The translations under genes and the position numbers were made by a program. From assembly GCA_039707655.1 (NCBI GenBank), contig CM077665.1:78121954-78185953 (forward strand): a stretch of DNA of 64,000 bases. The letters are read 5' to 3'. The DNA comes from Elymus sibiricus. Lineage: Eukaryota > Streptophyta > Magnoliopsida > Poales > Poaceae. The notes beneath the pieces are model-generated. The model did no database searches and was not told where the DNA came from. It worked only from the letters and a program-made list of their open reading frames with translations. Shown here in pieces: positions 55,092-64,000 of the stretch (position 1 is its first letter; every line of letters begins with the position of its first letter).

Positions 55092-56516
55092 CAATCTTCG
55101 AGTGTACCGGATGAAGCTTAACCCGGCCAAGTGCGTTTTTGGTGTTCCCACAGGCAAACTATTGGGATTCCTGGTTTTTGAGCGAGGCATCGAAGCTAAC
55201 CCGGACAAGATCAAGGCAGTAACTTCGTTGGATAAACCGGCAAATATAAACCAGGTTCAGCACCTAGCGGGTCGCATCGCTGCCTTAAGTTGTTTCATAA
55301 GCCGCCTGGGGGAGAAAGCTACCCCTTTTTATCAAGTATTGAAGAAAACAGGAGACTTTAAGTGGACTGACGCCGCCAATGAATCCTTTGAAGCGCTCAA
55401 GAAGCAGCTGGTTAACCCGCCCATCTTAGCCGCCCCGACCGAGAAAGAGCCGATGCTCCTGTACATTGCTGCTAATTCCAAAGTGGTGAGTGTAGCAGTG
55501 GTCGTTGAGCGGAAAGAGGAAGGGAAGGAATATCCGATTCAACACCCAGTTTACTTCGTGAGTGAAATTTTAACTTTGTCCAAGCAGCGGTACCCGCATT
55601 GGCAAAAGCTAGTCTTCGGAATTTTTATGGCAAGCCGGAAGCTGAAACACTATTTCCAGGAGCATCCAATCACGGTGGTCAGTTCGGCACCACTTGGTGA
55701 TATCATACAAAACCGGGAGGCCACTGGACGGATTGCTAAGTGGGTGATTGAACTTGGTGATCACCACCTAAAGTATGTGCCTCGAACCGCCATCAAGTCC
55801 CAGGCACTGGTAGATTTCATTAACGACTGGACAAAGTTACAGATTCCAGAAGATAGGCCAGATAACACCTACTGGACTATACACTTTGATGGATCTAGAC
55901 AGTTGGAGGGCTCGGGGGCTGGAGTCATATTGTCCTCTCCACGAGGTGATAAATTTTGCTATGTTTTGCGGCTCATGTTTCCTTGTACTAACAATGCAGC
56001 CGAATATGAGGCCCTCCTACACGGACTCAGAATAGCTAAGGAGATGAATCTGAGCCGGGTCAGGTGTTTGGGCGACTCAGACTTGGTGGCTCAACAAGTA
56101 TCAGGGACTTGGCACTCTAAAGACCCCCTGATGGCGGCTTACTGGCGGGCAGTTTCTGATGTGGCAGGTCACTTTCAGGGATATCAGGTTGATCATATTG
56201 ATCGCTGGCTCAATGAGGCGGTTGATGCCCTGTCACGACTCGGCTCACAGAGGAAGCCGGTTCCCCCCAATGTGTTCTTAGACGTCCTTCATAACCCTTC
56301 TGTCAAATTGCCGTCTGAGGAGGATATAGCTATCCCTGACCCAGAGGCACAGTTGGTGGCGGCTCTCCACGCTACTCCAGACTGGACTATTCCGTATCTA
56401 GCTTATCTGACTTGAGGCGAGCTCCCAGCTTAGGAAACCATGGCTCGACAGATAATCAGACGGTCCAAATCAATGACTATCGTTAATGGCGAGTTACACC
56501 GACGAAGCAACACTGG
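55066..56516 (+). pseudogene. RT thumb, RNase H, second RNase H and integrase start of element A
   Basis: Starts with RT thumb sequence (MKLNPAKCVFGVPTGKLLGF), then the Gypsy RNase H (degenerate, HWQKLVFGIFMASRKLKHYF) and a second archaeal-type RNase H (WTIHFDGSRQLEGSGAGVIL, TNNAAEYEALLHGLRIAKEM, LGDSDLVAQQV, about 55870-56170). The acidic residues D, E and D of the second domain are present. Stops at 56413-56415 and 56431-56433 precede the integrase N-terminus, which is cut at 56516 by the LTR of element B. Confidence 0.8.
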
Positions 56517-57068
56517 TGTCGGGGATATAACTCCACGATATAACCCGCCCTACCGGGCCGGGTCAACATACCAACAGTCTTGTGACCCAGTTCAAGGTGG
56601 GCCGTGTCCTAAGTACGAAATAAGTAAGGGGGCGGTTGATTAAGACGCCGGGCGGCCCAATACCAGAAGACGGCGGCTCAAAGCCCATGAAGCTAAAGAC
56701 GCCGGTTAAAGTTTCCTTAAGATACAAGATAAGTTAGAGATGTAGTAGGTCACGGGTCATGATATGACCCGGACTCTGTTGTAAACCCTAGGGCTTGACC
56801 TGTATATAAAGGCAGGTCCTTAGGGTCGAAAGACTCAAGTTACAACCTCTCGATAGCTAGGTTAGCGATTTCGCACCCTTGTAATCGAGATCTATCCATC
56901 AAATACACAAAAAGCAGGACGTAGGCTATTACCTCCATAGGAGGGGCCGAACCTGGGTAAACCTGACTCTCTCTCTCGTTTAACCCCTTCGAGTCACCAC
57001 CAAGCGGCGATGTCCTCACACCTAAGTCCTGTTATGAGGACATCTGCCGGGTTGACAAAACCACGACA
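56517..57068 (+). repeat. 5' LTR of element B (552 bp)
   Basis: Starts tgtcggggatataactcc and ends aaaaccacgaca. TATA box gacctgtatataaaggcagg at about 56799. It differs from the LTR of element A by many substitutions and small gaps, so the two insertions come from diverged lines of the family. Confidence 0.85.
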
Positions 57069-57156
57069 GTTGGCGCCCACCGTGGGGCTCTCGCCCGGTG
57101 GAGTTGAGTTTTCAAAGGGGACCCAATCAGGATTCGGGAAGTTTGCGGTGAACCAG

Positions 57157-59506
57157 ATGGTCAAGAGCCGCCGTGACAAGGTTTACGAGCCGGCTTGGTG
57201 CATCAAGGATGATCCGATCGGACGTGGACTTCAAGATCCCGCAGGAGAGATCGGTTTAGCAGCTTCCGAGTCGAACATCTACATCAACATCGACGAGCCG
57301 GCTCGGAGTACCCGGTCCAATAAACGCCAGGATGGTCTTCGCCATGTGTTCGTCGGTTTCACGCAAGGGATCAACCTTTCGGATGAGCCGGCCTCTAGCG
57401 GAGACATCCTCGTCAACTCGGACGGTATATCATCCACAGGAGACACGAAGTTAATCTATCCTCTTTACGATGGTGGAGTTGGGGGCTCATTGGAGACTGA
57501 AACCCCCGAGGAATACAATGAGTCGCCTCGACAAGTCGCCGTTTACATGGCGGGAGCTACGACGGTTCCCAACCCGTCCGCAGTTGGAGGTTCTGGCGGG
57601 TCAACTAAAACGCCGGCTCAAGCCATGACCGAACTCATGGCCGAGATGGCAAAACTCACGGATACCCCGGTCACTGCGGAGAACCAGGAGGAGCGCAATG
57701 TGGAGCTGACCAAATTGCGTAGTCAAATAATTGAGGTACAGAAGGAGATAGATGCGGAAAACGCACGGATGGCGGATTTGCAGGCTCGTATACATCAAGA
57801 GATGGAGCGCCTTAAGGCAGAGGCCTGGCGATTAGGAGTTCAGAGAGAGGCATCGGAGGTGGTTTATGAGAGAAGACGCCACCGTGGGATCCCTCTGAAT
57901 CTTGAGCCACAACAGCTTTTTAACACCCCGCAACAGACACCAGGAACTGTTCAGCAACCCGGGAATCGGCAAGAGGAACCGGCTCAACCGCCGCCGGCTC
58001 AATCCCCGCCTCGGCGATTTCAGACACCGCGGGGCCACTTCTCCAATCCCGTTGACAACATGTTGGCTGCAACCCGGAATTTGGAAGCATTGCCCATTAA
58101 CGGAAACTCTCCTATTGAGGTTGAAGCTAGGAACGCCATCGAGATGCTAAAGACTGCTGTGGTTCAACAGGCACAGTACTAATATAGCCGGGATCGGATG
58201 CATTCCACTCCCTACGCTAGCAAAGTCCGTCATGTGGAGTCCCTGGCCGTCTCTAGCAGTGGACGAAGACAGCAGCATTAGGTCTCTCCGACTCGTCCCA
58301 TCCCATCAGACGCCCAGGCAGTTGTTGATGCCGCGAGAGGTGCACGAGAGGTAGAAGCAGAAGCAGCAGCACGGGCGATCCAGCAGCTTCACCCTCAACC
58401 GGCGAGTTTAGGGGCTAGGTCCAATAGTAGGACGATTGGTATACCATGCTTATCCCCGGCGCTCCGTGTAGAGCGCATGCCCAAAGATTTCAAGGGGCCT
58501 CGTAAGGTGCCAAATTACACGGCAGATCTTGAGCCGGCGTCTTGGATTGAGAGTTATGAATTGGAAATGGACATGCTGGATGTCAGCGACGCTATGTGTG
58601 CTAAATACTTAACCATGATGTTGGATGGACCGGCTCGGACATGGTTGAAAAACTTGCCGCCTAACTCCATCAACACATGGACTGAGCTGAAAGAACGATC
58701 CATCAAGAATTTCCAAGGAACCTGCAAGAAACCTATGACGATAGTAGATCTACAGCATTGCGTTCAACGAGTAGACGAGTCGGCTCACCATTGGACTCGC
58801 CGGGTCGCAGAAATCATCCACTCATCGGACAACATCACGGCGGCGCAGGCAGTTTTAATATTGGAAAAGAACTGTCATTTCCAGCCTTTGGTCCAGAAGC
58901 TCGGACGGCTGAAGCGAAAGGTGCAAGACATGGGCGACTTGATGGACGTCCTCACCAGATACGCCGAGTCAGATAGCACGAAGGATCCCGGCTCAGACGA
59001 GGACAAGACCTCCAAAGGCAAAAAAATCTGAAGGAGGGAAAGGCTAGCACGGTCAAGGTGGCAACCAAGGGGCTCAAAATAATAAGCGGAAGCAGCCGGA
59101 TGGCGGGTCAGACTTTGTGGCCAACACTAATACGGGTTTCAAGAACCAGCGCCGGAACGGTTGACCTGGAGGAGCTTACAATGGGAATAAACCTCGCAAT
59201 TATGAGGAGGCGCTTCAAGCACCTTGCCCTAAGCACAACACCCAAGATAAGCCGGCTAGCCACTCTTGGGAGAATTGTTATATCATGCAAGAGTTCCGTA
59301 GCCAGGCTTTCCAGAATAACTCAGGAGGCAATGGTGGACACCCGGGTCAGCATGGATCTGGCGGGTCACAAGGTGGCCCAAGGGCTAGTTTTCAACGGCA
59401 GGGAAATCATGGCAATGGACAACATCCTGGCCAGGGCAATCAACATAATAACCAAAGGGGATTTCAAAGTAATCCCAAACAGTTGAATAACGGTCAGTAC
59501 CACTAG
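57157..59506 (+). pseudogene. Gag of element B
   Basis: The frame opens MVKSRRDKVYEPAW at 57157 and runs to 59031 with two stops (58180-58182 TAA, 58279-58281 TAG). Parts: a disordered N-terminus, a coiled coil (about 57700-57870, QIIEVQKEIDAENARMADLQ), a Pro/Gln-rich linker, then the Retrotrans_gag core (PASWIESYELEMDMLDVSDA, GPARTWLKNLPPNSINTW, 58477-58960). A run of seven A (about 59023) marks a frameshift, after which the Cys/His motif CPKHNTQDKPASHSWENC and a Gly/Gln/Asn-rich tail follow to TAG 59504-59506. No protease follows, unlike element C. Confidence 0.75.
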
Positions 59507-60877
59507 CCCCTGAATCCCTGAATGAAATTCATAACTCCGGAGGGTATCAAAGAAGAAATCTTATGTCTCCAAGAGGGAAATAAGCCGGCCCTGGAACACC
59601 AGTGGCCTTATTAAACTTAGCTATGCCGACTCCTTTTTTGCAATTTCTTCCCCCATTGCAGATTTCTGCATATACTTCTTTATGTTTCAATTATCAATAA
59701 AGCCGGTGTATTTTGTCGTTTCAACTTACAAGATGAGTTTTGAGTCTTTATTTTCTGAAACAAAGGGCACTTGGGGGCTTCCGACTCATCGAGTCTAGCT
59801 TTCTCACCCTTGTGACCCATCATAACAATGCCACTTTATTAAGGGCATTTGGGGGCTTCCAGCCCACCGGGCTTAGCTTTCTCACCCTCTTGACCCGGCA
59901 AAAATAAACGCCATATATGGTTAAACCTGCCTGTATGCTTGATGCGACTCCGATCAGATGACCCCGAGAACTCTTGACGAGTCAATCCTTTTTGGACCCT
60001 GAACTCGTTAAGGTTAAAACACCGGCTTGAGTCATGAGAGAGCCGGCATATGGAAAGCTAGGATAAACCATGGGTAATCATACCCGCTTCATTGAAGCAA
60101 GACCTGAGCCTCGAAAGCCAGTCTTTTTCTGTCGCGCCTCGAAAGCCGGCATTATAATCATATGTCCTTTGCATTAAGGCTAGGACCACCAAAAAGTGCC
60201 TTCAAATGGGGCTACCTTATATTTCTAAACCTTCGGGAAACAATCCCCAAACATGATTACTATGTGATGAAACTCATCACACAAAAATACTCTGGGCACG
60301 ACTCTGTTTTTACCGGGTTTTGTATGAAATAACCAGGTTATCGGTTGCGTGACAGCACCAAATTACGTTATTGCTTAAAGAGGCTAACGAAGGACCTCAA
60401 GCTTGGATATCAATTTCGGCCAAGATTCATTGAGCCGGCTTATCAATATTGTTTATTTGGCTTGTTTATTACAGCAAGTTCCAGGTTCACAATTATTATC
60501 GGCCCATGCTTCAAGGACCGGGTTAAAAGATTGAGTATGCGTGAGCAGCCAATCGTCAAGCTATCCTACAAATTCAACATTGTGGGAAGAAGAATAGATT
60601 GTTAAAATCAAGATCAAAGGGGTCATTTTGCCCAGCTATATCTTAAGGCCCGTCAATAGAAGGATTGCATGGACGGGATGATGAAACAACAGATAAAGTA
60701 TCTAGCATCAAAGGTACAAAACATGCATGATGGCACGACAACAGTTTTTGACTATCCCTATTACATGCTTAAGGGAGCCACAAATTGTTTTTTCGCCCAT
60801 GCCTGGGGGCTTAAAGTTGATAAGGCAACAGTTGAAGAAGTTCAAATCACTGACCGTATGATCCGGGTCAGTGGCGG
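59507..60877. other. Non-coding spacer of element B between gag and the antisense gene
   Basis: No pol motif is found. Two similar blocks, cttgggggcttccgactcat and tttgggggcttccagcccac, each followed by agctttctcaccct, lie at about 59770 and 59849. The plus-strand ORFs here (60345, 60669) have no recognisable product. Confidence 0.5.
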
Positions 60878-63800
60878 CTAATCTTGCGCGCGAGACACCT
60901 TCGGGTTATCCCCCGACTGGTCTTCTGACTCCTGAATCTGAAGGTTGTCCGCATCCCAATTGCAGTGAGATAAAGCCTGGAACACAACCTCGTCATCAAG
61001 AATTGAAGACGGGTCAACTTCAGGGGCAAAAACATGCTTGCGCCAGTGAGGAGCCAGACTCTTTGTTATCAAATCAGGTGGATGAATCCGAGTATGATTG
61101 GCGCCATAAGCCGCCTAATAGCTCCTTAGTTTCATCTCAGAAACCAGCTGAGTCGACAAAATTTGAGCATCCTTGACACAAGCCGCATAATCTTCCTGGG
61201 AGAATTCTGACCCGTCATTTTTGAATTCGGGGAATCCCTTTGCCAGCTCGGCTGGATCAAGCTCTTCTCCGTAAGCCAAAGCCCGGCTCAATGCGTATAT
61301 TGCGCCAGATCGGGCGGCTGATCTCTTTAGCTCTAGAATATGCTGAGGGATGATGGAGAGATTTTCCAGTACATTCTTGATATATTTTGAGGGTTCCTTA
61401 TCCCCTAGTGTCGCCTTAATTGCAAGATGGCTCCTAGTGTAAAGCTGCTCCGTCAGAGAATAAACAGCCTTGAGCATGAGCAGAATGTTATCATAAAAAC
61501 TGCTAGTCCGGGGGCCTACAAAATAAGATCAATGCATAAGTCGCTAGACGCCTTATATCTATATTTCAAGAAAACATGAGGCTATATACGCTTACCAAAA
61601 ATAGCTTGGGCCATTTGGGCAATGTGCCGTTTTAACCCGGACAACTCCTCAACAATGGGTTTGAGCCGGCCCTCGGCATCTTCTGCACGCTTAAGCAAAG
61701 CCGTCTTTTCGTCTTCAAAGGATTTCTTCTCTTTTAAGAAGCTTGTTTTGGTGTTTTCCAGCTCAATCAAAGAAAGGCAAAGTTTTTCTTCAACTTCTGC
61801 CTGGGAAGTCTGCCTTTTTTCTAGATCTTTCTTCAAATTGGCCATGCTAGATTCGGCTGTCTTCAAAGCTTCCTGCATCATAGATGAAGTTTATATCAAG
61901 TCCCAAGCAAATTGCAAGGCAATGTATTTGGCACTTGGGGGCTAATGTATCTCAGCTCTTTTTACATTGAAGATGTGGCGAGACCCGACTCATCTCAAGG
62001 AGATGAGCCGGCCCTTTGGGGCTACGGGTCGAAAGTTCTTCAAAAGTTAGTACAAAAAGACCCAACTCATCTCAAGGAGGTGAGCCGGCCCTTGGGGGCT
62101 ACAGGTCGAAAGTTCTTGAAAAGTTATTACAAAAAGACCCGACTCATCTCAAGGAGATGAGCCGGCCCTTGGGAGCTACAGGTTGAGTCAGGCAAACATT
62201 TGCAAGACCCAGCTTATCTTAGAAAGACGAAGATGGGACTTGGGGGCTATAAAAGGATATATGATGAGAGCATGAAAAGGAGAACATACCTCATATTTAT
62301 TTTTCATCATGCTAACAAGGCTGATTTCCATCTCACGGCTTGTTGCCAGGCGGTCTAAGCAGGCAGCATGAAGATCTTCGACACTAAAGCTCTCATAATT
62401 TGGAAGTTCCAACTTGGTCTTCCCTTTTTCTTGCAGTACTAGTTCATCCTTAGCAACAACCTTTGTTAATACCCTGGAAGCCTCAGGAGCAGTATAACCT
62501 GTCCCAATAATAATAACGTCAGGGTTATCTTTGTTTATCACTGAAGGATTGGGCGGGTCAAGGTTAACTGCTGATGTAGCTTCAACAGTTACGGCATGAG
62601 TGTTGCTTGGTTCAGATGGAGGATGTAAATTATCTTGAATATCCTGAGGATCTTCAGGATGATCAACATGAATTTCACGAGCCGCCGGATCAGGAAGCTC
62701 CGGCTCAGGAGCCTCAGGGTCAACAGAAGACCCGTCAGTCTTCCTTTTCTTGGCTTTGGCCCTGCCCAATTAAAGAGCATAACATAAAAAATGGGAAGAA
62801 AGACAATAGTCTACTCAAAACAGACAAGTTGACAGGGAATTTACCCATGATTGATAACAAAGGGCGCCAGTTTGGACGCAGTTGAGTCGTCTGACGAAGG
62901 TGGTGTTTCCTGATTAACCAAGGCATAGGAGTCAAAAGTTGGTACATCAAGCCAGAACTTAGAAATTTGGAATATTAAGTACCTTGGCTGGTCGTTTTCG
63001 GGCGACTGATTTATCAGGTAAGCCCTCAACAAGATCACCACTTCCACTTCGGGTTTGACTCCTAGACTGGTGCTGGGTTTTCTTCAAAATAAAGTAAGGA
63101 TCTAGATGAGCGTCTGGGTGAGAAAAGCCTACTTTCCGGACGACCCACCTTGTTTTCAACGGAGGCAAAGGCTCTAAGTCGGAAGAGATGGAAATTACCT
63201 CAACATCGCCTACACGGCTTGTCTCAACATCACCCTAAGAAGAAAAGGTGGCAGATAGATTCAATGGAATATAAACAAAGGAATTAATTTTACCTCTGAT
63301 CGGGTATCGGTGGGGACTGTTTCGTCCATTTGAGACGGTCCTTCTGCAGCCGCCTTATTTTTCTTCTTGCTCGGGGCGGCTTTAGGCTTGTTAGCCGCAG
63401 TCTTGAGGCGTCTCCGATTCCAGAAAGAGGAGGTAGCCTGTAAAAGTAAACATTCAGAATCAAGAAAGCAAAGGCTCAAAATTTGTTCAAAAAAGCCGGG
63501 TTAAGATCTCAAAAGGTTTTGTACCGGAGGAGCCGGGTTAAGGACGTAGAAAGGTTTCAACCCGTCCTTGCTGCAAGTCTCTTGGTTCTCGCCTAGTAGC
63601 TTCTTTACCATCCGGTTTATTTCGCCAGCTTCCAAGGAAAGATTGCTATGCCGTTGAGCGTCGTTCAAGTCGCCCGAATAAGTACACATTAAGCCACTGC
63701 GCAGGTTTAATGGAAGAATCCACACCGGGTCAAGTCGACCCCCGTCAACCTGTTGGCTAGCAGAGCCCTCAACTTTGGATAAACATGGGCGTGTTGGGAA

Positions 63801-63999
63801 CGTTCCTCTGGGGAAGCCCAACCCAGAAGCTCAAGATCCATGGGAAGGCGGTTGGGCCTGTAACCCGGCAAGGGATTCTCATCAGCAGGCGCGGTGTTTC
63901 GTCAATAAAACCAAGTCTTGTTCCACCCCTTAGGGTGGCTTGGTAAGATGGCAGCAGGAAAAAGGACATCCTTCTGCCTTTGGATCGAAACCCCGCCAA
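60878..63999 (-). pseudogene. Antisense multi-exon gene of Tat element B
   Basis: The gene reads opposite to gag. Seven exons with GT-AG borders are visible: beyond 63999 to 63525, 63437-63294, 63234-62983, 62909-62845, 62761-62290, 61872-61596, 61515-60878. Exon 1 carries a globular segment (EINRMVKKLLGENQE) and a frameshift near 63790. Exons 2-4 are basic and low complexity (KAAPSKKKNKAAAEG). Exon 5 has VINKDNPDVIIIGTGYTAP and a helical end. Exon 6 is a coiled coil (EALKTAESSMANLKKDLEKR). The last exon contains RSAARSGAIYALSRALAYGE and ends at 60878; a TAG at 61115-61117 interrupts it. Intron 5 holds a 77-bp tandem repeat. The overall plan equals the antisense gene of element C. Function unknown. 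Confidence 0.65.
61981..62185. repeat. 77-bp tandem repeat, about 2.7 copies
   Basis: Units start at 61981, 62058 and 62135, each with agaccc(g/a)actcatctcaagg. Each holds a small inverted repeat (ctcatct, five bases, agatgag) and a gagccggcccttgggggct block. It lies within intron 5 of the antisense gene of element B. Confidence 0.85.
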
Positions 64000-64000
64000 G

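Larger units (their letters stand above)
52588..56516 (+). mobile_element. Element A: Tat-like Gypsy retrotransposon, gag core deleted, cut by element B
   Basis: The 5' LTR (52588-53134) is followed by ttggcgcccaccgtggggc as primer site, a gag N-terminal remnant, and protease, RT, RNase H and a second RNase H. The presence of two RNase H domains is a Tat-lineage feature. The integrase has just begun (IIRRSKSMTIVNGELHRRS, to 56516) when element B interrupts it. The five bases before the LTR (ggatg) should recur after its 3' LTR, outside the window. Confidence 0.8.
56517..64000 (+). mobile_element. Element B: non-autonomous Tat-like Gypsy retrotransposon, 5' part
   Basis: The 5' LTR (56517-57068) is inserted in element A; actgg (56512-56516) is the left copy of the presumed target duplication. 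The primer site is ttggcgcccaccgtggggc. Gag (57157-59506) is followed directly by a 3' region with no protease, RT or integrase. On the opposite strand a seven-exon antisense gene (63999-60878) occupies the place between gag and the 3' LTR, which lies outside the window. The layout is the same as in element C. Confidence 0.8.

Noticed and set aside
1..64000. tRNA, rRNA or microRNA genes
   Set aside because: I recognised no cloverleaf-type A/B box pair or known rRNA segment by reading. A tRNAscan-SE and Rfam search would be needed to exclude them.

Overview
The window is nuclear DNA from a large, repeat-rich grass genome. It fits wheat (Triticum/Aegilops) or another Triticeae species: nested LTR retrotransposons of the Athila, Tat, SIRE-type Copia and Reina types fill most of it, Stowaway-type and other MITEs sit in introns, and the two host genes have GC-rich monocot first exons. 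Lineage assignments rest on recognised protein motifs, termini and primer sites, not on database searches.

Layout. 1-8082: a CACTA transposon end, an Athila-type LTR fragment, a small gene-like insert with an acidic ORF, and the 3' half of an Athila Gypsy element (broken pol, 3' ORF, 3' LTR). 8083-24336: a SIRE/Maximus-like Copia element that has lost its 5' LTR and pol. A complete 9.3-kb non-autonomous Tat-like Gypsy element with 471-bp LTRs and a CCAAG target duplication splits it at 12607-21909. 24337-28585: a second Athila LTR fragment and a decayed LINE.

Gene island. 29952-37422 (minus) is an apparently intact 12-exon gene for Mediator subunit 33 (MED33, REF4/RFR1 family), predicted at 1327 aa, with two MITEs in intron 8 and a dispersed repeat in intron 3. 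41542-42117 (minus) is an intact single-exon calmodulin-like (CML) gene. A young 5.4-kb Reina-type chromovirus (42349-47776, ACCTA duplication) sits 227 bp upstream of the CML start codon and separates its proximal promoter from the distal one.

48949-64000 is a nest: the 3' end of a minus-strand Athila-type element, cut by Tat-like element A at 52588, which is cut inside its integrase by Tat-like element B at 56517. B runs off the window. A keeps protease, reverse transcriptase and two RNase H domains but has lost the gag core. B keeps gag but has no pol.

The most interesting signal is shared by the two non-autonomous Tat-like elements (12612-21904 and 56517-64000+). Each carries, between gag and the 3' LTR and on the opposite strand to gag, a multi-exon gene with canonical GT-AG introns, coiled-coil segments and a similar C-terminal domain.
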